This document shows positions 30,156 through 38,661 of a DNA stretch of 64,000 nt, one piece after another. The translations under genes were made by a program, and so were the position numbers. The notes under the pieces were generated by a model. It was not told the origin of the DNA and did not search any database. It saw only the letters and a program-made list of their open reading frames with translations. The stretch covers positions 2,925,545-2,989,544 of the forward strand of contig NZ_KQ031382.1 of NCBI RefSeq assembly GCF_000384335.2. Reading direction: 5' to 3'. The first letter of the stretch is position 1. Each line of letters starts with the position of its first letter. Origin of the DNA: Hyphomicrobium sp. 99. Lineage in GTDB: Bacteria; Pseudomonadota; Alphaproteobacteria; Rhizobiales; Hyphomicrobiaceae.

Positions 30156-30917
30156 CTATTCTTCGCGATAGACCTTCTCGCGCCGCTCGTGACGCTCCTG
30201 CGCTTCGACCGACAGCGTCGCGATAGGACGCGCGTCGAGACGCTTCAGACCGATCGGCTCGCCGGTATCTTCACAATAACCGTATGAACCGTCCTCGATC
30301 CGGCCCAGCGCCGCTTCGATCTTGGAAATGAGCTTGCGCTGACGATCGCGCGTTCTGAGTTCAGTCGCGCGATCCGTTTCGGACGTCGCCCGGTCCGCAA
30401 GGTCCGCATGCTGAGTGGAATCTTCATGCAGGATCGCAAGCGTTTCGCGCGTCTGGCGAAGGATCTCGTCCTTCCAGTCGAGCAAGCGCTTGCGGAAATA
30501 AGCCTTGTGCATGTCATTCATGAAAGGCTCGTCCTCCGAAGGCTTGTAGCCCGGCGGGAGAGCAATATCCGCAATCTTAACGCGTGCAGCCATCTTGCTG
30601 TTTGTACCCTCTGACTTTTTCGGCGCCGCCGGCTTCGCGGCAGCCAATGTCCTGGCCGGCGCACTTGCCGGGATCGGCTTCTGAGACGCCGGCTTGCTAA
30701 CGGCCGAAGCCGTGTTCCCCGTCGGAGCCTTCGTCTGTGCCACTTTTGCGACGGTCTTTGCCGCCTTGGTTTTTGACGGCGCCGGCTTTTTGGCCTGAGC
30801 AGCCTTTGCCGCGCTCGTTAAAATTTTGTCATTCTTCGCCGGACCAGCGGCTTTCGCGACGGGCTTCTTGGCGACCGTCTTAGGCTTCGCCGTCTTCGTT
30901 CCGGTTGCCTTGCTCAT
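30156..30917 (-). CDS. dksA: DksA-type transcription factor with Lys/Ala/Pro-rich extension
   Basis: DksA binds the RNA polymerase secondary channel and amplifies ppGpp control. The DksA body is at about residues 110-253: FMNDMHKAYFRKRLLDWKDEILRQ, the coiled coil, then YGYCEDTGEPIGLKRLDARPIATLSVEAQERHERREKVY. Only one of the four zinc-finger cysteines remains (C-x2-T ... S-x2-A), the 'cysteine-poor' form frequent in Alphaproteobacteria. The first 105 residues are a histone-H1-like Lys/Ala/Pro tail (KPVAKAAGPAKND and similar), unusual for DksA and probably nucleic-acid binding. A promoter region of about 285 bases separates it from the divergent moxR. Confidence 0.9.
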   Translation of the reverse strand: MSKATGTKTAKPKTVAKKPVAKAAGPAKNDKILTSAAKAAQAKKPAPSKTKAAKTVAKVAQTKAPTGNTASAVSKPASQKPIPASAPARTLAAAKPAAPKKSEGTNSKMAARVKIADIALPPGYKPSEDEPFMNDMHKAYFRKRLLDWKDEILRQTRETLAILHEDSTQHADLADRATSETDRATELRTRDRQRKLISKIEAALGRIEDGSYGYCEDTGEPIGLKRLDARPIATLSVEAQERHERREKVYREE

Positions 30918-31203
30918 CGTCGCCTCTCCAGAGGCTTGCGTTCGCTCGAGCCGATCGTCCTCCGCCGAAAAAAGTCGAACCGCGAGTCGGCCTCGTTCGG
31001 CCGAACCTTATCTATGGACGAGGCCCCCTGAGTCAAGCTCGCTACGAAGCCATGCTAAATTTGATACATCTTGCTTTACTTGAACGATTTCAAAAGCTTA
31101 TACTTGGAAACCGCATTCCTCAGCCTTCGGCCCTTCTCAGATCCTTGGCCAGGAGTGCTCTTCAGTCACCTTGCTCCCCTCTCCGCAGGCCCCCTACACA
31201 CCA

Positions 31204-32052
31204 ATGATGAGCTTCGAAGGCACCTCCTCTTACGTCGCCACGCCCGACCTCAAAATCGCGGTCAACGCCGCGATCAGGCTCGAGCGTCCGCTCCTCATCA
31301 AGGGCGAGCCCGGCACCGGCAAATCGGTTCTCGCGACCGAGGTTGCAAAGGCGCTCGATGCCCCGTTGATCGAGTGGCACATCAAATCAACGACGAAAGC
31401 CCAGCAGGGTCTTTACGAATACGACGCTGTTTCGCGCCTGCGGGATGGCCAGCTTGGCGATGAACGCGTCAAGAATATCGCCAATTACATCAAGCGCGGC
31501 AAACTGTGGGAAGCCTTTGAGGCACCACAACGCAGCGTGCTGCTGATCGACGAAATCGATAAGGCGGATATCGAATTCCCCAACGATCTACTGCAAGAGC
31601 TCGATCGGATGGAGTTCTTCGTCTACGAAACGGGCCAGACGATCAAAGCCAAAACGCGTCCCGTCGTACTCATTACGTCGAATAACGAGAAAGAGCTGCC
31701 CGACGCCTTTCTCAGGCGATGCTTCTTTCATTTCATCAAGTTCCCCGACGCCGAGACGATGCGCCAGATCGTCGATGTGCATTTCCCCGGCTTGAAAAAT
31801 CGCCTCGTCAACGATGCGCTTCGCGTGTTCTACGAACTGCGCGACGTGCCCGGCCTGAAGAAAAAGCCGTCGACGTCAGAGCTTCTCGATTGGCTGAAGC
31901 TTCTCCTGCACGAGGACATCGACCCGGCACTTCTGCGCGAGAGCGATCCGAGAAAGCTCGTGCCGCCCCTTGCCGGCGCACTGATCAAAAACGAGCAGGA
32001 CACGCATCTTCTTGAACGCCTTGCGTTCATGACGCGCCGCCGCAACGAGTAG
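31204..32052 (+). CDS. MoxR-family AAA+ ATPase
   Basis: This 282-residue AAA+ protein has Walker A KGEPGTGKSVLA, Walker B RSVLLIDEIDKAD, sensor 1 VLITSNNEKEL, the arginine finger region FLRRCFFHFIKF, and a helical lid domain. MoxR ATPases usually act with a von Willebrand factor A protein to activate enzymes or insert metals. This subgroup (MoxR-like, APE2220 type) normally has its VWA partner next door, but here the next gene is a small lipoprotein, so the partner must be elsewhere. A tandem ATG-ATG opens the gene at 31204. Confidence 0.88.
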   Translation: MMSFEGTSSYVATPDLKIAVNAAIRLERPLLIKGEPGTGKSVLATEVAKALDAPLIEWHIKSTTKAQQGLYEYDAVSRLRDGQLGDERVKNIANYIKRGKLWEAFEAPQRSVLLIDEIDKADIEFPNDLLQELDRMEFFVYETGQTIKAKTRPVVLITSNNEKELPDAFLRRCFFHFIKFPDAETMRQIVDVHFPGLKNRLVNDALRVFYELRDVPGLKKKPSTSELLDWLKLLLHEDIDPALLRESDPRKLVPPLAGALIKNEQDTHLLERLAFMTRRRNE

Positions 32053-32251
32053 ATCGGCGCGCGGAAAACGATCTGAACACAGAGCTAATGCCTCCCGTCA
32101 AATTGCACCTTGCGGGGAATATCGGCCTTTAACGCCAGATTGCCTCCCTTTTCTATTGCCTTGATTTCTCCCTCCGCTTGCGGCCCAATGAAATCAGCAA
32201 GCGCACGAAGCTTGCTATAAAAAACAAGAAGCGCGTGAAAGGGACCACCAA

Positions 32252-32503
32252 ATGAGGAAAGCTTTCATAGCCTTGGGCGTGATCAGCGCTCTCGGTCTTG
32301 CCGCCTGCGACAACTCCAAGGAAAAAGCCGAAGCCGACAAGGCTGCCACGGACGCGAAGGCCGCTGCTGACAAAGCTGCTGCCGACACGAAAGCGGCTGC
32401 CGACAAAGCGGCCGAAGAAACCAAGGCCGCAGCCGATAAAGCCGCAGCTGACGCAAAGGCTGCTGCGGACAAGGCAACTGAGCCCGTCAAGCCGAACCCA
32501 TGA
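32252..32503 (+). CDS. Small lipoprotein with 11-residue helical repeats
   Basis: The 83-residue precursor has a lipoprotein signal (MRKAFIALGVISALGLAAC, lipobox Leu-Ala-Ala-Cys, modified Cys19). The mature part is built from 11-residue units of the form KAAADKAAxxT/A, repeated about four times, then a Pro-containing end. Such A/K/D/E repeats form long amphipathic helices and are seen in LEA-like desiccation proteins and Lpp-like spacers. GAAAGGGACCACCAA precedes the ATG. It follows moxR by 200 bases. Confidence 0.7.
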   Translation: MRKAFIALGVISALGLAACDNSKEKAEADKAATDAKAAADKAAADTKAAADKAAEETKAAADKAAADAKAAADKATEPVKPNP

Positions 32504-32552
32504 TGTGCACCGCTCGCGGGCAGCAACCCGCGAGTACGTATACAATAAGGCT

Positions 32553-32588
32553 AGACGCGTAAGGGCTTCCAAAAGCCGTTACGCGTCT
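32553..32588. other. Long perfect-arm palindrome upstream of asnB
   Basis: AGACGCGTAA at 32553-32562 and TTACGCGTCT at 32579-32588 are exactly complementary, and the interior GGCTT/AAGCC extends the stem. There is no T run at its end. It could be a terminator variant for the lipoprotein gene or a protein binding site ahead of asnB. Confidence 0.6.
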
Positions 32589-32835
32589 GATGCAATGCTG
32601 CGATCCAGCCGCTTTTTTTGCAGGAAATGCTGAGCGACGCGCGTATTTGTCGCGAACGGTAACCACCATTGCGAACGCTGGTGGCCATATAGGTTTCGGC
32701 GCACCATCCCGGATCACGGTTGGTGCAGTCTGAGGAGCGCACGCGTCTCATCATCCGGCGGAATGAGACGGTGCAGCAATTTTCATCCCCTCGCTGGGCG
32801 CTCAATCTGCTCCCCGAGAATTTTTGGACGATCCT

Positions 32836-34875
32836 ATGTGCGGTATTTTCGGAATAATCGACCTTAAGGGCAGACGGTCCGTTCCGCTCTCAGTTTTGAA
32901 GCGTGCGGCTGACGCGATGGTTCATCGCGGACCCGATGAGGACGGCTACCTCCAGCGCCCCGGCTTTGGATTCGCTTCCCGCCGCCTCAGCATCGTCGGA
33001 CTGGCCGACGGGCAGCAGCCTGTTTTCAACGAAGACAAGCAGATCACGGCGATCTTCAATGGCGAGATCTACGATCACGACGATTGGCGCCGCGATCTGA
33101 AAAGCCGCGGCCATGTTTTGACGACGCACTGCGATACGGAAGTCTTCCCGCACATGTGGGAAGAGTATGCAGAAGACATGTTTGAGAAGCTCAACGGCCA
33201 GTTCGCCGTTGCCCTCTTCGACGAGCGCAAGCAGAAGTTTATCCTCGCGCGCGACCGCTTCGGCATCTGCCCCCTCTTCTGGACGCGCACGACGCGTTTC
33301 GGGACCGACTGGCTGATCTTCGGCTCGGAGATCAAGACGATCCTCGCGACCGGGATGGTCGAAGCAAAGCCCGACCGGCGCGGCATCGATGCGGTATTCA
33401 ATTTCTTGGCCGTGCCCGGGCCGTTCAGCTGCTTCGAAGGCATCAACATTCTGCCGCCGGGACGGTTCTTGACGATCTCGCGCGGACGCATCGGCGAAGA
33501 CGCGACGATCGACGAGCGCACCTATTGGGAAATGGATTTCCCGGCCGCGGGCAAAGAAGCGCGCGGACAGAACGAGAAGCAGCTCGTCAACGATTTCGAA
33601 CGCGTTCTATACGACGCTGTGAAGCGCCGGCTGCGCGCCGACGTTCCTGTTGCCTCGTATCTCTCAGGCGGCGTCGACTCGAGCACCGTCGTTGCGATGG
33701 CGAAGGACATTCTCGGTGCCGCACCCGCGACATTCACCGTGAAGATCCGCGACCCGAAGCTCGACGAAACCGAGCAGGCCGCGATCATTTCAAAGCACCT
33801 TTCCGCCGACCCCTACATCGTGCCGTGCGGGTCGGAAGACATCGTCGCGAATTACCAGAAGCTGCTCGTCGCCACGGAAGCACCCGTAACCGATACCTCC
33901 TGCACTGCACTGATGATGCTGGCGGGAAAAGTGCACGAAAAAGGCTTCAAGGTCGCGCTGACGGGCGAAGGCTCGGACGAATGGCTCGCCGGTTACCCCT
34001 GGTACAAGTTCGATCGCATCAATGAATGGTCGGGCAAGGCGACTGCCGGGCTATTGCCGCCAATCGTGCAGAAGTCGTTCTACCGGTGGCTCGGCTGCAG
34101 CGACGATGCAATCGCCTATCTCGAACGCTGCGCGAAGTCCGCAGGCGGCATGCATCCGTTCCAAAGGTTCTATGATCTTTTGAGCCCGTCGCGATTCCGC
34201 TTCTATAGCCCAAGCATGCTTGGCGCCTTGAGCGCCCACGATCCCTATGCCGCCATCGAGCCGGACGTTTCGCGCGCGAAAACCTGGCATCCGATCAACC
34301 GCGCCGTCTATTGGGCAGGAAAAATCCATCTGCCGGGACAGCTGCTGAGCCTCAAGGGCGATCGCATCGCCATGAGCCAGTCGGTCGAAATGCGCTATCC
34401 GTTCCTCGACAACAACGTCTTCGACTTCATCGCCGGTATCGATCCGAAGTGGAAGCTCAAAGGCCTCACCGAAAAGTATCTGCTCCGCCGCGTCGCCGAG
34501 AAATGGCTGCCGGAATCAATCGCATGGCGCCCGAAGGGTATGTTCCGCGCACCACTCGATGGCTTCTTCCTGCAACAGCGCCTGCCCTACGTCGACGAAC
34601 TGTTGAGCGATGCCTCGCTGAAGAAGAGCGGATATTTCGATCCCAGCGCCGTGCGCGAATGGCGCGGAAAATATAAGGATCTGTCGCCTTGGGGATATCA
34701 GCGCAGCTCCGCTGAACTCGGTCTCGTGGCGGTGCTCGCGACGCAGCTCTGGCACCACACCTACATCGACCCGACGCTCGCCAATCTCCCCGATTGGAGA
34801 ACCATCGCGGGCGTCTCGAACGAACGGCGCGATCTCGACTTCGCCGAGAGAGTGCCAGAAAGCGTCGCTTGCTAG
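32836..34875 (+). CDS. asnB: Glutamine-hydrolysing asparagine synthase
   Basis: The 679-residue protein starts MCGIFGIIDLKG with the nucleophilic Cys2 of the class II glutaminase, whose domain includes HRGPDEDGYL and FNGEIYDH. The synthetase domain has the PP-loop VASYLSGGVDSSTVVAM and GEGSDEWLAGYPWYK. Product specificity could be free asparagine or an amidated sugar/peptide, because the length and C-terminal half resemble both AsnB and amidotransferases of surface polysaccharide clusters. The ATG at 32836 gives the mature Cys2. It is convergent with the tetR gene, 21 bases away. Confidence 0.9.
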   Translation: MCGIFGIIDLKGRRSVPLSVLKRAADAMVHRGPDEDGYLQRPGFGFASRRLSIVGLADGQQPVFNEDKQITAIFNGEIYDHDDWRRDLKSRGHVLTTHCDTEVFPHMWEEYAEDMFEKLNGQFAVALFDERKQKFILARDRFGICPLFWTRTTRFGTDWLIFGSEIKTILATGMVEAKPDRRGIDAVFNFLAVPGPFSCFEGINILPPGRFLTISRGRIGEDATIDERTYWEMDFPAAGKEARGQNEKQLVNDFERVLYDAVKRRLRADVPVASYLSGGVDSSTVVAMAKDILGAAPATFTVKIRDPKLDETEQAAIISKHLSADPYIVPCGSEDIVANYQKLLVATEAPVTDTSCTALMMLAGKVHEKGFKVALTGEGSDEWLAGYPWYKFDRINEWSGKATAGLLPPIVQKSFYRWLGCSDDAIAYLERCAKSAGGMHPFQRFYDLLSPSRFRFYSPSMLGALSAHDPYAAIEPDVSRAKTWHPINRAVYWAGKIHLPGQLLSLKGDRIAMSQSVEMRYPFLDNNVFDFIAGIDPKWKLKGLTEKYLLRRVAEKWLPESIAWRPKGMFRAPLDGFFLQQRLPYVDELLSDASLKKSGYFDPSAVREWRGKYKDLSPWGYQRSSAELGLVAVLATQLWHHTYIDPTLANLPDWRTIAGVSNERRDLDFAERVPESVAC

Positions 34876-34896
34876 CACCTCTCGGGAAGTGAAAAT

Positions 34897-35574
34897 TTAG
34901 CGCAGTTCGGGCGTTCCGTAGGCTGCCAAGAACATCGCAAGCGCGGACGCAACGTTGTTCTCGATTTCCTCACGCGATGCCGGCTCGGTGATCGCACCAA
35001 AAAGCCGTGGGCGGATGATGGAGGCTTGTATCAGCTCCAAAAACTGCATGGCGGCGAAATAGGTGTCGGGGATCTTCAGCCCGCCCGCCGCAATGTGATG
35101 ATCGAGATATTTTGCGACCGCGCTCGCAACCCGCTTCGCCCCGCATTCGAAAAACTCTGTTCCGACTTCGGGCATCCGCTCGGCGACGCCGATGACGATC
35201 CGATGTGCGGCGATGACGAATGGCTGGGACATGATCGTCAACAGCTCGACGCCGAATGCAGTCAGACCTGTTTTGAACGGCTTCTCGGTATCGAGCAGCG
35301 AGATGATCTCGGAGATGTTGCGATCGCGCCGTTCGGCGCAGATCGCCGTGAAGAGATGCTCTTTATCTTGGAAATAGACGTAGAGCGTCGCCTTTGAAAC
35401 GCGCGCCTCGCGGGCCACATCGCTCATGCTCGAGGCGTCAAACCCGGTCGTCGAAAAAACCCTGCCTGCCCCCTCTAAAATCTGTCGGCGCTTTTGCGGA
35501 TCGGTACCGGCCGCGGGTCGGCCGCCGCGCCGCTCCTCTTTCGCGAACGCTGAGGCCAAATGAGCAGCTTCCAT
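34897..35574 (-). CDS. TetR-family repressor of the adjacent efflux pair
   Basis: The 225-residue protein has an N-terminal helix-turn-helix (RRQILEGAGRVFSTTGFDASSMSDVAREARVSKATLYVYFQDKEHLF) and a ligand-binding C-terminal domain. It is divergent from the EmrAB-type genes with a 160-bp spacer that contains three inverted repeats (35596-35610, 35629-35642, 35691-35706), so it probably represses the efflux genes and itself until an effluxed compound binds. Confidence 0.9.
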   Translation of the reverse strand: MEAAHLASAFAKEERRGGRPAAGTDPQKRRQILEGAGRVFSTTGFDASSMSDVAREARVSKATLYVYFQDKEHLFTAICAERRDRNISEIISLLDTEKPFKTGLTAFGVELLTIMSQPFVIAAHRIVIGVAERMPEVGTEFFECGAKRVASAVAKYLDHHIAAGGLKIPDTYFAAMQFLELIQASIIRPRLFGAITEPASREEIENNVASALAMFLAAYGTPELR

Positions 35575-35595
35575 AGCAGTAATCCTTACACATTC

Positions 35596-35610
35596 TGAAC
35601 TTGTAGTTCA
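35596..35610. promoter_or_regulatory. Inverted repeat TGAAC-N5-GTTCA
   Basis: A perfect palindrome 22 bases from the tetR start codon. Its half-site differs from the two AACC-N4-GGTT sites nearby, so it could be an autoregulatory site or a weaker operator. Confidence 0.45.
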
Positions 35611-35628
35611 GCAGCTAGAGATTAATTC

Positions 35629-35642
35629 GAACCAAACGGTTC
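35629..35642. promoter_or_regulatory. Putative TetR operator 1
   Basis: GAACCAAACGGTTC is a perfect GAACC-N4-GGTTC palindrome in the middle of the divergent promoter region, of a size typical for TetR operators. Confidence 0.65.
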
Positions 35643-35690
35643 AGTTTCATCTTGATATTCACCCATCCGCGTTGTATGTCAAGAGCAATG

Positions 35691-35706
35691 TGAACCAGCC
35701 GGTTTA
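35691..35706. promoter_or_regulatory. Putative TetR operator 2
   Basis: TGAACCAGCCGGTTTA repeats the AACC-N4-GGTT pattern of operator 1 and ends 30 bases before the ATG of the efflux adaptor gene. Two matching sites in a 160-bp spacer make a regulatory role likely. Confidence 0.65.
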
Positions 35707-35735
35707 ATGCCGCGGTCTAACGGGATTTGAGTGTC

Positions 35736-37025
35736 ATGGGTGGGAACCTCAGCAGCCTTCGCGCCAAAGCGCGTGAGAACGAAGAAAGAGCGACGTCCTC
35801 CGACGTTCGCCCGCGCGTTGTCGCGGATGCAAACCAGATCCAGCCGGCGAAATCCGAAGCCGCTCCGACGTCCGAAGCGCCCAGCGCGCGTCAGTCGAAA
35901 GCCGAAGCACCGGCAGAAGCCACCGCATCGAAATCGGGCTCACGCCGCAAACCCGTATTCATGGGCATCGGCGCGCTGGCTCTCATGGGTCTCAGCTACT
36001 TCGCCTACGAGTACATCACCGTCGGCCGCTTCCTCGTCTCGACCGACGACGCCTACGTCGGCGCGTACATGTCGATCATCTCACCGAAAATTCCCGCCTT
36101 CGTTGCGGAAGTCCCGATCGTCGACAATCAGCCGGTGAAGGCAGGCGACGTGCTCGTCAAATTGGATGATGGCGACTATCGCTTGGCGCTCGAACAGGCT
36201 CAGTCGAAGCTCGCAACCCAGCTCGCCGCGATTAAAACATTCGACGCGCAGATCCGGGCGGCGGAAGCCTCGAGCGCCCAAGCCCGCGCTCAACTCGACT
36301 CCGCCAAGGCGAATGTCATCAAAACCGAAGCCGATTTCAAACGCACGGACGCGCTGACTGCAAAGGATTACGCAACGAAGGCTTCTCTCGACGCCGCCAT
36401 CGCAGCGCGCGATTCCGCTTTGGCCCAGGTAAAATCGAACGAAGCCGCAATACAATCCGCCGACGCCAACGTTGCCCTCCTCCACGCCCAGCGCGATCAG
36501 GCGGAGAAGGTTGCGAAAGAATTGCAGGTTGCAGTTGACCAGGCCGCACGTGATCTTTCCTTCACCGTCATCCGCGCACCCTTCGATGGCGTCATCGGCA
36601 ATCGCGGCGTGCAGGTCGGTGACTACGTGACGCCCGGCAAGCGCCTCGCAGCGGTTGTGCCGCTCGATAAAGTTTTCGTCGATGCGAACTTCAAGGAGAC
36701 GCAACTTCCCGAAATTGTCCCGGGCCAGACGGCGACCGTCCGCGTCGATGCCTTGAATGGCGAAGTGTTGAAGGGCACGGTCGAAGGCGTTTCGCCCGCA
36801 TCCGGCTCGCAGTTCTCGCTGTTACCCCCTGAAAACGCCACGGGCAACTTCACGAAAATCGTCCAGCGCGTGCCGGTTCGCATCGCCATTCCCGCATCCG
36901 CAACGCTCGAAAGATTGCGCCCCGGCCTCTCCGTCGTCGTCAGCGTCGATACGCGCACGACGCCGAAATTCGATACGCGCACGACGCCGAAAGACGTGCG
37001 TCCCGATCAAGCCGCTCTGCGATAG
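35736..37025 (+). CDS. HlyD/EmrA-family efflux adaptor
   Basis: This membrane fusion protein links an inner-membrane pump to an outer-membrane channel. After an 80-residue Ala/Glu-rich cytoplasmic N-terminus comes one membrane helix (PVFMGIGALALMGLSYFAY), then VSTDDAYVGAYMSIISPKIPAFVAEVPI (the biotinyl-lipoyl part), a long coiled-coil hairpin, and IRAPFDGVIGNRGVQVGDYV of the second lipoyl half. A 24-bp tandem duplication (36946-36992) repeats RTTPKFDT near the C-terminus. ATG at 35736 is chosen over TTG at 35727. The pump gene follows after 27 bases. Confidence 0.92.
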   Translation: MGGNLSSLRAKARENEERATSSDVRPRVVADANQIQPAKSEAAPTSEAPSARQSKAEAPAEATASKSGSRRKPVFMGIGALALMGLSYFAYEYITVGRFLVSTDDAYVGAYMSIISPKIPAFVAEVPIVDNQPVKAGDVLVKLDDGDYRLALEQAQSKLATQLAAIKTFDAQIRAAEASSAQARAQLDSAKANVIKTEADFKRTDALTAKDYATKASLDAAIAARDSALAQVKSNEAAIQSADANVALLHAQRDQAEKVAKELQVAVDQAARDLSFTVIRAPFDGVIGNRGVQVGDYVTPGKRLAAVVPLDKVFVDANFKETQLPEIVPGQTATVRVDALNGEVLKGTVEGVSPASGSQFSLLPPENATGNFTKIVQRVPVRIAIPASATLERLRPGLSVVVSVDTRTTPKFDTRTTPKDVRPDQAALR

Positions 37026-37052
37026 CCGCCGGAGAAAGGCGGCTCCAAAGCC

Positions 37053-38642
37053 ATGACCGATATCACCCAGACACGTGACGAAGCTCAGAAGCTCGAATGG
37101 ATCGGCGTTACGCCGCGCCAGCTCGCGGGCTTCCTCGCCATGGTCTTCGGCATGTTCATGGCGATCCTCGACATTCAGATCGTCTCCGCCTCGCTGTCGG
37201 AAATCCAGGCGGGCCTCTCGGCGAGCTCTGATGAAATCCCGTGGGTCCAGACGGCCTACCTCATTGCCGAAGTCGTGATGATCCCGCTATCGGGCTTCCT
37301 CGCGCGCGCTCTCTCGACACGCATCCTCTTCTTTTCGGCCGCCGTCGGCTTCACCGCCGCGAGCGCACTCTGCGCCACCGCCACGACGATCGACCAGATG
37401 ATCCTCTACCGCGCGATCCAGGGCTTCATCGGCGGCGGCATGATCCCGAGCGTCTTCGCTGTTGCGTTCACTCTGTTCCCCGCCTCAAAGCGCAATATCG
37501 TTTCGCCCATCATCGGCCTCGTCGCAACACTCGCGCCGACGATCGGACCGACGGTCGGCGGCTATCTCACCGACGCCTTCTCATGGCACTGGCTGTTCCT
37601 CGTCAACGTCGGGCCGGGCATCCTCGTCGCAATCGCCGTCTACTTCCTCGTCGACTTCGACAAGCCGAACTTTGCCCTCTTCGACCGGTTCGACTACGTT
37701 GGCCTCATCGCGATGGCGATGTTTCTGGGATCGCTCGAATACGTGCTGGAGGAAGGCCCGCGCTACGATTGGTTCGACGATCAGACCATCGCAATGTTCG
37801 GCGTTCTAACGGTCGTCGGCGCCATCATCTTCTTCTGGCGCGCCGCGACCGCGCGCGATCCGATCGTCGAACTCAGAGCCTTCAAGAACCGGAACTTCGC
37901 GTTCGGCTCGGCCTTCAGCTTCACGATGGGCATCGGCCTCTACGGCCTGACATACGTCTACCCCGTGTACCTCGCCCAGATCCGCGGCTACAGTTCCTTG
38001 ATGATCGGCGAGACGATGTTCGTCACCGGCGTCGCGATGTTTCTAACCGCCCCGATCAGCGGCCGCCTGTCGAGCATTCTCGATCCGCGCGTGATGATGC
38101 TGATCGGCTTTCTTGGCTTCGCGTCGGGAACATACCTCGCAAGTGGCATCACCTCCGACTGGGATTTCTGGGAGCTTCTGCTCCCGCAGATCCTGCGTGG
38201 TTCTTCGCTCATGCTGTGCATGGTGCCGATCAACAACCTGTCGCTCGGCACGTTGCCGCCCGAGCAGCTGAAGAACGCCTCCGGACTGTTCAACTTGACG
38301 CGTAACCTCGGCGGCGCCGTCGGCTTGGCGATCATCAATACACTTCTGAACAAGCGCCTCGACCTTCATCTCGCGCGCCTGCACGAGCAGGTTGCGTGGG
38401 GACACCCCGCAGCCGAAGATCAGCTTTCGAGCATGCAGCAGACCTTCTCGAACGCGATGCAGGCCGACGGCGACATGGCCGCGTTGAAGAAACTCGCGAT
38501 GATGGTGCGCATGCAGGCGAACGTTCTTTCGTTCGCCGATCTCTTCATCGTGCTGACGGCCCTATTCGCCACCGCCGCCCTCTTCACGCTGCTGATGAGC
38601 AAACCGCAGGAAATTCCCGCCGAGGCCGCCGCCGGCCACTGA
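37053..38642 (+). CDS. EmrB/QacA-family (DHA2) multidrug exporter
   Basis: This 529-residue, 14-helix MFS antiporter has motif A-like GFLARALSTR, AIQGFIGGGMIPSVFAVAFTLFP (antiporter motif C region), and IGLVATLAPTIGPTVGGYLTDAFSWHWLFLVNVGPG, all typical of the DHA2 group that pairs with EmrA adaptors. It ends QEIPAEAAAGH. With the HlyD-type gene directly upstream it forms a two-gene efflux operon under the TetR regulator. Substrate unknown, probably lipophilic or aromatic compounds. Confidence 0.94.
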   Translation: MTDITQTRDEAQKLEWIGVTPRQLAGFLAMVFGMFMAILDIQIVSASLSEIQAGLSASSDEIPWVQTAYLIAEVVMIPLSGFLARALSTRILFFSAAVGFTAASALCATATTIDQMILYRAIQGFIGGGMIPSVFAVAFTLFPASKRNIVSPIIGLVATLAPTIGPTVGGYLTDAFSWHWLFLVNVGPGILVAIAVYFLVDFDKPNFALFDRFDYVGLIAMAMFLGSLEYVLEEGPRYDWFDDQTIAMFGVLTVVGAIIFFWRAATARDPIVELRAFKNRNFAFGSAFSFTMGIGLYGLTYVYPVYLAQIRGYSSLMIGETMFVTGVAMFLTAPISGRLSSILDPRVMMLIGFLGFASGTYLASGITSDWDFWELLLPQILRGSSLMLCMVPINNLSLGTLPPEQLKNASGLFNLTRNLGGAVGLAIINTLLNKRLDLHLARLHEQVAWGHPAAEDQLSSMQQTFSNAMQADGDMAALKKLAMMVRMQANVLSFADLFIVLTALFATAALFTLLMSKPQEIPAEAAAGH

Positions 38643-38661
38643 CGGCGGAGCCCGATTGCGC

